From: DATKQY01 sp035532475
Lineage (GTDB): Bacteria > Actinomycetota > Acidimicrobiia > Acidimicrobiales > Bog-793
Direction of reading: 5' to 3'
Assembly (NCBI GenBank): GCA_035532475.1
Contig: DATKQY010000058.1
Coordinates: forward strand, 1 to 14,284
DNA length: 14,284 bases
A program made the position numbers and the translations under genes. The first letter of the stretch is position 1; each line of letters starts with the position of its first letter. A model generated the notes under the pieces. That model did no database searches. It was given only the letters and a program-made list of their open reading frames with translations, and was not told where the DNA came from. Positions 1 through 6,806 of the stretch are shown piece after piece.

Positions 1-1
1 C

Positions 2-151
2 GGGGAGCGCGACGCGTCGCGCCGGGGAGGGCGGGGCGGGCGCGCCGGGCGAGCGGCGGGGCGGCCGCGGCCGGCTCGCCCCGTCGTCGACGACGCCGCG
101 GCGGCCGTGCTGCTCCAGGCGTGGCTCGACGCGGCAGGCGGCGGGCGGTGA
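2..151 (+). CDS. ruvX: C-terminal end of probable RuvX (YqgF) Holliday junction resolvase-like protein, partial
   Basis: The frame is open from the window edge to a TGA at 149-151. It gives about 49 residues: a Gly/Arg-rich stretch, then VVDDAAAAVLLQAWLDAAG. This resembles the C-terminus of RuvX/YqgF, where E. coli ends in a VDSASAVIILESYF-like segment. The family is an RNase H-fold protein linked to Holliday junction resolution and pre-16S rRNA processing; its catalytic motifs would lie upstream of the window. The stop overlaps a GTG start of aroE in a GTGA arrangement, which suggests translational coupling. The Arg/Gly-rich part is more repetitive than usual for the family. The identification rests on a short C-terminal match only, so another gene upstream of aroE is possible. 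Confidence 0.55.
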   Translation, partial: GERDASRRGGRGGRAGRAAGRPRPARPVVDDAAAAVLLQAWLDAAGGGR

Positions 152-1068
152 CGAGCGCCGCGGCGGCCGGGCGGCCGGCGGTGGCCTGGCCCGGCGCGCG
201 GACCGAGCTCGTCGGGGTCGTCGGTGACCCCGTCCGCCACTCGCTCTCGCCGCTGCTGCACAACGCCGCCTTCGCGGCGCTCGGACTCGACTGGGCCTAC
301 GTGGCGTTCCCCGTCGCCCGCAGCGAGCTCGCCGTGGCGCTGGCCGGCGCGCGGGCCCTCGGGTTGCGCGGGCTCTCGGTGACGATGCCGCACAAGGAGG
401 CCATCGCCCGCGCCGCCGACCAGCGCTCGCGCGCGGTGGAGCGGCTCGGCGCCGCGAACACCGTCGTGCTGCGTTCCGGCATCGCCGTCGCCGAGACGAC
501 CGACGGCGTCGGCCTGCTCGACGATCTTCGGGAGGGAGCCGGCTTCGACGCGTCCGGCCTTCGGTGCGCGGTCGTCGGGGCGGGGGGCGCGGCGAGGGCC
601 GTCGTCCTCGCCCTCGCGGAGGCCGGGGCACGCTCTGTGGTGGTGGTGAACCGCACGGCGGACCGTGCCGCTCAGGCGGCCGCGCTCGCGGGGTCGGCGG
701 GCCGGGTCGGCACGCCCGGGGAGCTCGCCGACGTCGCGCTCGTCGTCCAGGCGACGCCGGCCGGCATGCCAGGAGCGGCCTCGGGCGCGGCTCGCCCGGG
801 TGAGCCGGCGCGCCCAGGCCTCGCCGTCGCCGCGCTCGCCCGTCGCCTCGGCGCCGGACAGCTGGTGGTCGACCTCGTCTACCACCCCCCGATGACGCCC
901 TTCCTCGCCGAGGCGGCCTCGCGGGGTGCGACGGTCCGCAACGGTCTCGGCATGCTCGTCCACCAGGCCGCCCACCAGTGCTCGCTGTGGACCGGGGAGT
1001 CCGCCCCGCTCGAGGCGATGTGGGCGGCGGTCGGGGGACGGACGGCGGGGCGGCCCGTCGAGCCGTAG
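148..1068 (+). CDS. aroE: Shikimate dehydrogenase (NADP+)
   Basis: This enzyme reduces 3-dehydroshikimate to shikimate with NADPH in the cytosolic shikimate pathway. The 306-residue product, slightly longer than the usual 270-290, has the substrate-binding motif HSLSPLLHN near residues 31-39, the catalytic lysine in VTMPHK (K83), GAANTV at 101-106 and TTDG with the catalytic Asp (D119). The nucleotide-binding loop GAGGAAR is at 145-151 and the NRT segment at 168-170. NGLGMLVHQAA near 265-275 carries the conserved C-terminal glutamine. GTG 148 was chosen over the in-frame GTG 121 because it overlaps the upstream TGA as GTGA, and because the residues before it are not conserved. A 103-bp gap separates it from rodA, which seems to have its own promoter. 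The Asn usually found before TDG is Thr here, which should be tolerated. Confidence 0.92.
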   Translation: MTSAAAAGRPAVAWPGARTELVGVVGDPVRHSLSPLLHNAAFAALGLDWAYVAFPVARSELAVALAGARALGLRGLSVTMPHKEAIARAADQRSRAVERLGAANTVVLRSGIAVAETTDGVGLLDDLREGAGFDASGLRCAVVGAGGAARAVVLALAEAGARSVVVVNRTADRAAQAAALAGSAGRVGTPGELADVALVVQATPAGMPGAASGAARPGEPARPGLAVAALARRLGAGQLVVDLVYHPPMTPFLAEAASRGATVRNGLGMLVHQAAHQCSLWTGESAPLEAMWAAVGGRTAGRPVEP

Positions 1069-1157
1069 GGGGCGCGGCCCGGCCGCCGGCGAGGCCCTCG
1101 GGCGCCAGCGCGACCGGCGCTTTGACGGGCGCCGACTGTGGGGCGACCGCCGGCCAG

Positions 1158-1163
1158 TATCCT
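1158..1163 (+). promoter_or_regulatory. -10 box (TATCCT) of a probable leaderless promoter for rodA
   Basis: TATCCT fits the TANNNT consensus and ends 8 nt before the GTG start at 1172. That spacing puts transcription start at or beside the start codon, so the mRNA would have little or no 5' leader. No Shine-Dalgarno sequence precedes the GTG. No -35 hexamer lies at a normal distance; a TTGACG at 1122-1127 is 30 bp away. The same arrangement recurs at three other genes in the window. Confidence 0.55.
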
Positions 1164-1171
1164 TTCGCAGC

Positions 1172-2356
1172 GTGGCGATCCACCTGCTCGAGCGCGGCGC
1201 GCGCGTGCGGTCTCGCCGGGACGAGAACCCCCTGCTGACGGCGTTGCGGCACGTCGACTACGTGCTGCTGGCGGCGACGCTTGCGATCTCGGCCTTCGGC
1301 GTGATCATGGTGTACTCCGCCACCCGCAACGTGTTCGTCTACGAGCCGACCTACTACCTGAAGCGCCAAGTCGTCTACCTGGTCCTCGGCGTCGGGTTGA
1401 TGCTCATGTGCATGGTGGTGGACTACCGGCGCCTCGAGCAGTGGGGCTACATCCTCTACGGGCTCGTCGTGTGCTCCCTGCTGGCGGTGTTCGCGATCGG
1501 AAAGCAGGTCGCCGCGGGGTCGGGTGCCGCCAGCACTGGCGACACCCAGCGGTGGATCCAGTTCGGCCCCATCCACATCCAGCCGTCGGAGTTCGGCGTG
1601 CTGGCGGTGATCGTCGCCGTCGGCCTCTACGCGAGCCGCCACGAGACCGAGCTCGGTCCCCGGCGCCTGATCGTCATGGCGGCGATGGTGCTGTTGCCGA
1701 TGGCGCTCGTCTACAAGCAGCCCGACCTCGGCACGACGATCGTCATCGCGGTCGTCGTCGCGGCGCTGCTCGTCTTCGCCGGCGTGAGGCTGCGCTATCT
1801 GGTCGGCGCCGCCGCCGTCGTGGCGCTCGGGGTCACCCTGATCTTCCAGTTCAATCTCCTGAGCGGCTACCAGATGGCTCGCATCCACAGCTTCTTCAAC
1901 CAGAGCCAGGCGGCCTCCAGCGCGAACTACAACCTGACGCTCGCGAAGGAGGCGATCGGCTCCGGTGGCCTGAAGGGGCTCGGGCTCTTCCACGGCCCCC
2001 TGACGACCCTGCAGTACGTGCCGGTCGCCTACGCCGACTTCATCTTTTCCGCGATCGGCGAGCAGACCGGCTTCATCGGCGCCACCGTCGTGCTCGGGCT
2101 GTTCGCGCTGATCGTGTTCCGCATCTTCCGGGCCATGCAGGTCGCCCGCGACACGCTCGGCCGGCTGATCTGCGGCGGCGTGCTCGCGTTCGTCGTCTTC
2201 TCGGTGTTCCAGAACGTCGGCATGAACGTGGGGCTGATGCCGATCACGGGGATCCCGCTGCCGTTCATCTCCTACGGCGGCTCGGCATTGCTGGCCTTCT
2301 TCGCGGCGATCGGCCTCGTCGCCAACGTCGAGATGCGCCGCTTCCGGATGCGATGA
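1172..2356 (+). CDS. rodA: RodA-type SEDS peptidoglycan glycosyltransferase
   Basis: This is a polytopic membrane protein of the SEDS family, which polymerises lipid II into glycan strands together with a class B penicillin-binding protein. The 394-residue product has about ten hydrophobic segments. Family motifs visible include QRWIQFG (W128), IQPSEFG (136-142), QPDLGTT (183-189), and AIGSGGLKGLGLFHG (261-275). The catalytic-type aspartate sits in YADFIF (D289), equivalent to the TDFIF aspartate of E. coli RodA, and IPLPFISYGGS is at 361-371. The extracellular loop before the AIGSGG motif reads NQSQAASSANYN and lacks the DP dipeptide common there. GTG 1172 was chosen because the -10 box lies just upstream and the sequence before it is low-complexity Arg/Gly. 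Its stop overlaps the next gene by 4 bp (ATGA). No PBP gene is adjacent. It could be called FtsW, but length and motifs favour RodA. Confidence 0.9.
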   Translation: MAIHLLERGARVRSRRDENPLLTALRHVDYVLLAATLAISAFGVIMVYSATRNVFVYEPTYYLKRQVVYLVLGVGLMLMCMVVDYRRLEQWGYILYGLVVCSLLAVFAIGKQVAAGSGAASTGDTQRWIQFGPIHIQPSEFGVLAVIVAVGLYASRHETELGPRRLIVMAAMVLLPMALVYKQPDLGTTIVIAVVVAALLVFAGVRLRYLVGAAAVVALGVTLIFQFNLLSGYQMARIHSFFNQSQAASSANYNLTLAKEAIGSGGLKGLGLFHGPLTTLQYVPVAYADFIFSAIGEQTGFIGATVVLGLFALIVFRIFRAMQVARDTLGRLICGGVLAFVVFSVFQNVGMNVGLMPITGIPLPFISYGGSALLAFFAAIGLVANVEMRRFRMR

Positions 2357-3066
2357 GCGCGCGACGCGCAGGCAGGGCCGCCGCCGGCGACGAGGCGCCG
2401 GAGGGGGCCGTTGTGGGTGAGCGCGCCCTCGGGCCGGAGGTCGCCACCACCGACGGCGCGGTCGGGGGCCCTGCCGTCGAGGCGGACGCCGCCGCCGACG
2501 AGCCGTCGGGCGCGGGGGACGACGACGCGGGTGACGAGGAGACGAACGCGCCCGACGAGGCGGCCTGGGACGAGCCGGAGGCGTGGAGCCGGTCGAGCCT
2601 GCCCGGTGAGGAGGGCGCCGACGAGGGGATCGATGCCTGGCCGGACACCCAGATCCAGCTGCGGTTCGCAGAGGTGGCGATGGTGCTCCCGAGCACGAGC
2701 CCCGTCGTCGTGCTGGAGGAGATCGACGCCCCGAACCGCCAGCTGCTCATCCCGGTCGGCACGCCCGAGGGGGTGGCGATCGCCTACGCCGCCCGTCGCA
2801 TCCCGACGCCGAAGCCGCTCACCCACGAGCTGTTCACCGACGTCCTCGAGTCGTTCAGCCTCACCCTCGAGGTCGTGCGGATCACCGACGTCAACGGGAC
2901 CGCCTTCTCCGCGGAGCTCGTGCTCGCCGGGCCGTCCGGCACCCGCGTCGTCGCGTGCCGACCCTCCGACGGGATCGCGCTCGCGCTCCGTCAGCGCTTG
3001 CCGGCGCCGATCACGACGGCAGCCGAGGTCCTCGACCGGGCGGGGGTCGGCACCGCCGAGGGCTGA
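2353..3066 (+). CDS. BFN/DUF151 (bifunctional nuclease) domain protein with acidic N-terminal extension
   Basis: The product has 237 residues. Residues 1 to about 98 are low-complexity and acidic (Ala, Gly, Asp, Glu) and probably disordered. Residues 100-232 look like the BFN domain (PF02577): VVVLEEIDAPNRQLLIPVGT, then GVAIAYAARR, PLTHELFTDVLES, the VVRITDVNGTAFSAELVL strand region and RPSDGIALALR, the family's RPSDAxALAxR signature. Family members are small, often 130-170 residues, so the N-terminal tail is extra. Some plant and bacterial members have been given nuclease activity; the role of the actinobacterial ones is poorly established. The ATG at 2353 overlaps the rodA stop (ATGA), implying translational coupling. 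The last 25 or so codons overlap the convergent SEDS gene on the other strand. Confidence 0.82.
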   Translation: MSARRAGRAAAGDEAPEGAVVGERALGPEVATTDGAVGGPAVEADAAADEPSGAGDDDAGDEETNAPDEAAWDEPEAWSRSSLPGEEGADEGIDAWPDTQIQLRFAEVAMVLPSTSPVVVLEEIDAPNRQLLIPVGTPEGVAIAYAARRIPTPKPLTHELFTDVLESFSLTLEVVRITDVNGTAFSAELVLAGPSGTRVVACRPSDGIALALRQRLPAPITTAAEVLDRAGVGTAEG

Positions 3067-4367
3067 TTGCCCTCGTCGGACAGCCGCATCAACAGCGCGA
3101 GCAGCGCGTAGTTCGCGACGAGCGAGGATCCGCCGTAGGAGACGAACGGCAGCGTGACCCCCGTCAGCGGGAGCAGTCGTACGTCGCCCGCCATGATGAA
3201 GAACGCCTGGATGCCGAGCGTCACGGTGAGGCCCACCGCGGCGAGCCGGGCGAACTCCGAGCGGCTCCGCAGCGCGATGCGCAGCCCGCTGCCGATCAGG
3301 AGCAGGAAGGCGACGACGACCGCGACGGTGCCGAACAGGCCGAGCTCCTCGCCCATGACCGAGAAGATGAAGTCGCTCGTCGCGATCGGCACGGCGTTCG
3401 CGGCGAGCCCGAGCCCGAGCCCGGTGCCCCACAGCCCGCCGCGGCCGAAGGCGAGCTCGCCCTGGACCGGCTGGTAGCCGGCGTAGTAGCCGGTCGAGTT
3501 GTAGTACTTCCACGGGTCGAGCCAGATCGCGATCCGACCGTTCACCTGGCCGAGGAGGTGGGCGGCGAGGAAGGTGGCGAGCGCGAAGGCGACCAGGCCG
3601 ATCACCACGTAGGTCCAGCGGCCGGTGGCGAGCCAGAGCATCGTGAGGAACACTACGAACAGGATCAGCGAGAAGCCGATGTCGCGCTCGGCGAGGATGA
3701 TCAGCAGCGCCATCGCCGCCGCGACGGCGATCGGGCCGAAGGCGCGCAGGTCGGGGAGCAGGTGATCGCCGACCCGGCGCGTCGGGATCGTCAGCAGCTC
3801 GCGCTTTTCGATGAAGTACGAGGCGAAGAAGATCACGAGCAGGATCTTCGCGAGCTCGATCGGCTGGAACTCGATCGAGTGGAGATGGACCCACAGCCGG
3901 GCACCGTTGATGGAGAGCCCGATGCCCGGCACGAGCGGCGCCACGAGCAGCAAGAAGGCGAGCAGGACGATCAGGTAGCGGTAGCGCTCGAGGTCGCGGG
4001 AGCGCTTCACGATGAGCACGACGGCGGCGTAGACGAGGAGGCCGAGCCCGGTCCACGCGAGCTGCTGGCCCGCCGCGTGCGGGTCGAGCCGCTCGATCAT
4101 CACGTAGCCGATGCCGTTCAGCACGAGGGCGACCGGCATGATCACCGGGTCGGCGTGGGGCACCAGCCAGCGGTTGACGACCTGGACGCCGCCGGCGATG
4201 AGGCAGAGGCCGACGATGAAGGTGACCAGGTGGCGGGGGAGCGCGTTCGTCATCGCGAGCGACTCGAGGAGCGTCGCGACCAGCACGGTGACGCCGCCGA
4301 CGATGAGCAGGCCGAGCTCGCTGCGTCGGCGCGGCTTCGCCAGGCGCAACGACGCAGGCAGAGTCAC
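2991..4367 (-). CDS. FtsW/RodA/SpoVE-family SEDS protein, long actinobacterial type
   Basis: This is a second SEDS peptidoglycan polymerase, 458 residues, with about twelve hydrophobic segments. Two or more extra N-terminal helices (roughly 17-38, 46-66, 75-93) precede the SEDS core, as in the RodA usually clustered with pbpA and pknAB in Actinobacteria. Motifs: ARLWVHL (156-162), EFQPIELAKILL (166-177), AERDIGFSL (226-234, where the shorter paralogue has QPDLG), ATGRW, GGLWGTGLGLG (310-320), the putative catalytic aspartate in TSDFIF (D332), and TGVTLPFVSYGGSS (402-415). GTG 4367 was chosen because TAGCGT lies 7 nt upstream and the further upstream frame is an Arg-rich shadow of ppk. It is divergent from ppk and convergent with the BFN gene, overlapping it by 76 bp. 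No PBP partner is adjacent, so a division or elongation role cannot be assigned. Confidence 0.88.
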   Translation of the reverse strand: MTLPASLRLAKPRRRSELGLLIVGGVTVLVATLLESLAMTNALPRHLVTFIVGLCLIAGGVQVVNRWLVPHADPVIMPVALVLNGIGYVMIERLDPHAAGQQLAWTGLGLLVYAAVVLIVKRSRDLERYRYLIVLLAFLLLVAPLVPGIGLSINGARLWVHLHSIEFQPIELAKILLVIFFASYFIEKRELLTIPTRRVGDHLLPDLRAFGPIAVAAAMALLIILAERDIGFSLILFVVFLTMLWLATGRWTYVVIGLVAFALATFLAAHLLGQVNGRIAIWLDPWKYYNSTGYYAGYQPVQGELAFGRGGLWGTGLGLGLAANAVPIATSDFIFSVMGEELGLFGTVAVVVAFLLLIGSGLRIALRSRSEFARLAAVGLTVTLGIQAFFIMAGDVRLLPLTGVTLPFVSYGGSSLVANYALLALLMRLSDEGNQPSAVPTPARSRTSAAVVIGAGKR

Positions 4368-4374
4368 GTTCCGT

Positions 4375-4380
4375 ACGCTA
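4375..4380 (-). promoter_or_regulatory. -10 box (TAGCGT) of a probable leaderless promoter for the minus-strand SEDS gene
   Basis: Reading the minus strand, TAGCGT is followed by 7 nt and then the GTG start whose first base is 4367. This matches the geometry before ppk, the GT2 gene and rodA. No -35 hexamer is convincing. The expected -35 region would lie in the 30 bp shared with the divergent ppk promoter. Confidence 0.55.
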
Positions 4381-4410
4381 GTTGAGCGCGGACACGGCAC
4401 TCGGGGCAGG

Positions 4411-4416
4411 TAGCCT
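4411..4416 (+). promoter_or_regulatory. -10 box (TAGCCT) of a probable leaderless promoter for ppk
   Basis: TAGCCT is followed by 7 nt and GTG 4424. No Shine-Dalgarno sequence fits ahead of this GTG. A TTGAGC at 4382-4387 resembles a -35 box, but the 23-bp spacer is too long for a standard sigma-70-type promoter. Only 30 bp separate this box from the divergent -10 box of the SEDS gene, so two polymerases could hardly occupy both at once. Confidence 0.55.
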
Positions 4417-4423
4417 GACGCGC

Positions 4424-6796
4424 GTGACGAGCGACGTCGAGGTCGAGGTCGGACGGCGCGAGCCCGGGCTCGTCGGGGCACCCCCCGCGTCCGCCATCCG
4501 GCCGCCACAGGCCTTCGGACCGGAGCGATTCGTGAACCGCGAGCTGTCGTGGCTCGACTTCGCGGCACGCCTGCTCGACCTGGCGCAGGACGAGCGGATC
4601 CCGCTGCTCGAGCGGGTGAAGTTCCTGGCGATCTTCTCGACCGGCTCCGACGAGTTCTTCCAGGTGCGCGTGGCCGGTCTGAAGGACCAGCTCGCGGCCG
4701 GCGTGCGGGCGCTCTCGCCCGACGGCAGGACCGCGCCGGAGCAGCTGCGCGACGTGAGCATCGCGGCGTCCGCCGTGATCGAGCGCCAGGCGCGCATCTT
4801 CACCCACCGGATCGTGCCGGCGCTCGCCGCGGCCGGCATCCATCTGGTCGACTTCCCGGCGCTCGACCCTGAAGCAGCGACCCAGCTCGGCGGGATCTTC
4901 GAGCGGGACATCTTCCCGGTGCTCACCCCGCTCGCCGTGGACCCGGGCCACCCGTTCCCCTACATCTCGAATCTGTCGCTCAACCTCGCCGTGCTGGTCG
5001 AGGACCCCGTGACGAGCGAGCGCCGCTTCGCCCGGGTGAAGGTGCCGCCGCTGCTCCCGCGCTTCGTGCCGCTCCCCGACGGCGAGCGGTTCGTCCCGCT
5101 CGAGCAGGTGATCGCCGCCCACCTCGACCACCTCTTCCCGGACATGCTGATCGGGGCGCACCACGCGTTCCGAGTGACGCGCAACGCCGACCTCGAGCTC
5201 GAGGAGGGCGAGGCCGACGACCTGCTCGAGGCGGTCGAGGTCGAGCTGCGCAGGAGGCGCTTCGGCCGTGCGGTGCGGCTGGAGGTCGACCCCGGCATGG
5301 GCCAGGACGTGCTCGACCTCCTGCTGCGCGAGCTCGAGCTCGAGCCGGCCGACGTCTACCGGCCGTCGTCGCCCCTCGACCTCGGCCAGCTGTGGCAGAT
5401 CGCCAACATGGACCGGCCGGACCTCTCCGAGCCCGCCTGGACGCCGACGACCCAGCCGCGCCTCGCGCCTATGGGGGACGAGGCCGTCGACATCTTCGCC
5501 GTGATCCGCGAGCAGGACGTGCTCGTCCACCACCCCTACGACTCCTTCGCCAGCTCGGTCGAGGCGTTCATCTCCCAGGCCGCGTCGGACCCCGACGTGC
5601 TCGCGATCAAACAGACCCTCTATCGCACCTCGGGCGACACCCCCTTCGTGGCCGCCCTCGCCCGCGCCGCGGAGGCCGGCAAGCAGGTCGCGGCGCTCGT
5701 CGAGCTGAAGGCGCGCTTCGACGAGCAGCGCAACATCCTCTGGGCCCGCCAGCTGGAACAGGCCGGGGTCCACGTCGTCTACGGCGTCGTCGGCCTGAAG
5801 ACGCACTCGAAGACGGCGCTCGTCGTGCGCCGCGAGGAGGACGGCATCCGCCGCTACTGCCACGTCGGCACCGGCAACTACAACTCCGGGACCGCGAGGT
5901 CCTACGAGGACCTCGGGGTGCTGTCGGCGGACCCGGCGCTCGGCGCCGACCTGACCGACCTGTTCAACCACCTCACCGGCTTCTCGCGCCCGTCCCGGTC
6001 GCGGATGCTGATCCTCGCGCCGGACCGGTTCCGCCCATGGGTGCTGGAGCAGATCGCGACCGAGCGCGCCGTCGGCCGGGCGGGCCGCATCACGATCAAG
6101 GTGAACGGCCTCACCGATCCCGAGGTGATCGACGCGCTCTACGCCGCGGCGCAGGCCGGCGTGCGCGTCGACCTCGTGGTGCGCGGCGTCTGCTCGCTGC
6201 GCCCGGGCGTGCCGGGTCTGTCCGAGACGGTGACCGTCCGCTCGATCGTGGGCAGGTTCCTCGAGCACTCGCGGATCTTCCGCTTCGGCACGCCGACCGC
6301 CCAGGTCCAGGCGCAGCGGATGCTGCGCGACCCCGTCGGCGGCCCGGGCGACGGGTCGCGTCACGACACCGACGGTGCGGGCGGCCCGCCCGGCGCCGAG
6401 CGCGACGGCGCGGCCCGGCACGACGACGCGGGAGCGGCCCGGGCGGCCGAGCCCGCCGCTGGGACCGAGGCGCCGGCGGTCGTGCACGCCGGCCCGCCCC
6501 GACCTCCGCACGGCTCGGGTCCCGCCCGCTACTTCATCGGCTCGGCGGACCTGATGGAGCGCAATCTCGATCGCAGGATCGAAGCGCTCGTGCCCGTGCG
6601 GGAGCCCGGGCTGTGCGCGCACCTCGAGGACGTCCTCGCGCTCAATCTCGCCGACGACACCAACTCGTGGTCGCTGCGCCCCGACGGCTCCTGGGAACGG
6701 GTCCCGACGAGGATCGGCTGCTCCGCGCAGCACCGCCTCCAGGAGCTCGCCGTCGAGCGGGCGCGCCGTCGCCGCTCGCCCGAGTCGCTGGTCTGA
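4424..6796 (+). CDS. ppk: Polyphosphate kinase 1 with an internal low-complexity insertion
   Basis: PPK1 reversibly transfers the gamma-phosphate of ATP onto inorganic polyphosphate. The N-terminal domain starts with FVNRELSWLDFAARLL (36-51) and FSTGSDEFFQVRVAGL (71-86). The middle region has DIFPVLTPLAVDPGHPFPYISN (162-183). The phospholipase-D-like catalytic half has IKQTLYRTSGDTPFVAAL, ELKARFDEQRNI (427-438), and GLKTHSKTALVVRRE with the presumed phospho-acceptor histidine H461. CHVGTGNYNS follows, and the second active-site histidine is H615 in RFLEHSRIFRFG. The product is 790 residues against roughly 690-740 for the family. The excess is an insertion at about 624-701, just before YFIGSADLMERNLDRR. 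GTG 4424 was chosen for the -10 box 7 nt upstream and because the residues before it are not conserved. ppx follows after 10 nt. Confidence 0.95.
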   Translation: MTSDVEVEVGRREPGLVGAPPASAIRPPQAFGPERFVNRELSWLDFAARLLDLAQDERIPLLERVKFLAIFSTGSDEFFQVRVAGLKDQLAAGVRALSPDGRTAPEQLRDVSIAASAVIERQARIFTHRIVPALAAAGIHLVDFPALDPEAATQLGGIFERDIFPVLTPLAVDPGHPFPYISNLSLNLAVLVEDPVTSERRFARVKVPPLLPRFVPLPDGERFVPLEQVIAAHLDHLFPDMLIGAHHAFRVTRNADLELEEGEADDLLEAVEVELRRRRFGRAVRLEVDPGMGQDVLDLLLRELELEPADVYRPSSPLDLGQLWQIANMDRPDLSEPAWTPTTQPRLAPMGDEAVDIFAVIREQDVLVHHPYDSFASSVEAFISQAASDPDVLAIKQTLYRTSGDTPFVAALARAAEAGKQVAALVELKARFDEQRNILWARQLEQAGVHVVYGVVGLKTHSKTALVVRREEDGIRRYCHVGTGNYNSGTARSYEDLGVLSADPALGADLTDLFNHLTGFSRPSRSRMLILAPDRFRPWVLEQIATERAVGRAGRITIKVNGLTDPEVIDALYAAAQAGVRVDLVVRGVCSLRPGVPGLSETVTVRSIVGRFLEHSRIFRFGTPTAQVQAQRMLRDPVGGPGDGSRHDTDGAGGPPGAERDGAARHDDAGAARAAEPAAGTEAPAVVHAGPPRPPHGSGPARYFIGSADLMERNLDRRIEALVPVREPGLCAHLEDVLALNLADDTNSWSLRPDGSWERVPTRIGCSAQHRLQELAVERARRRRSPESLV
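6293..6526 (+). other. Low-complexity insertion inside ppk
   Basis: This stretch codes for about 78 residues rich in Gly, Ala, Pro, Asp, Arg and His, between the EHSRIFRF segment and YFIGSADLMERNLDRR. In ordinary PPK1 proteins these two motifs are separated by only about 8-12 residues. The reading frame stays open across it and the conserved sequence resumes in the same frame, so it is an in-frame expansion of a surface loop and not a break. Confidence 0.8.
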
Positions 6797-6806
6797 TCCG
6801 GCACCC

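Noticed and set aside
1122..1127. TTGACG as a -35 box for rodA.
   Set aside because: The spacer to the -10 box at 1158 is 30 bp, too long for a normal promoter.
1880..1935. RodA loop NQSQAASSANYN lacks the DP dipeptide seen in E. coli RodA; first considered as loss of the catalytic aspartate.
   Set aside because: Counting along E. coli RodA places the known essential D262 in the TDFIF motif. That motif is kept here as ADFIF (D289), so the protein should be active.
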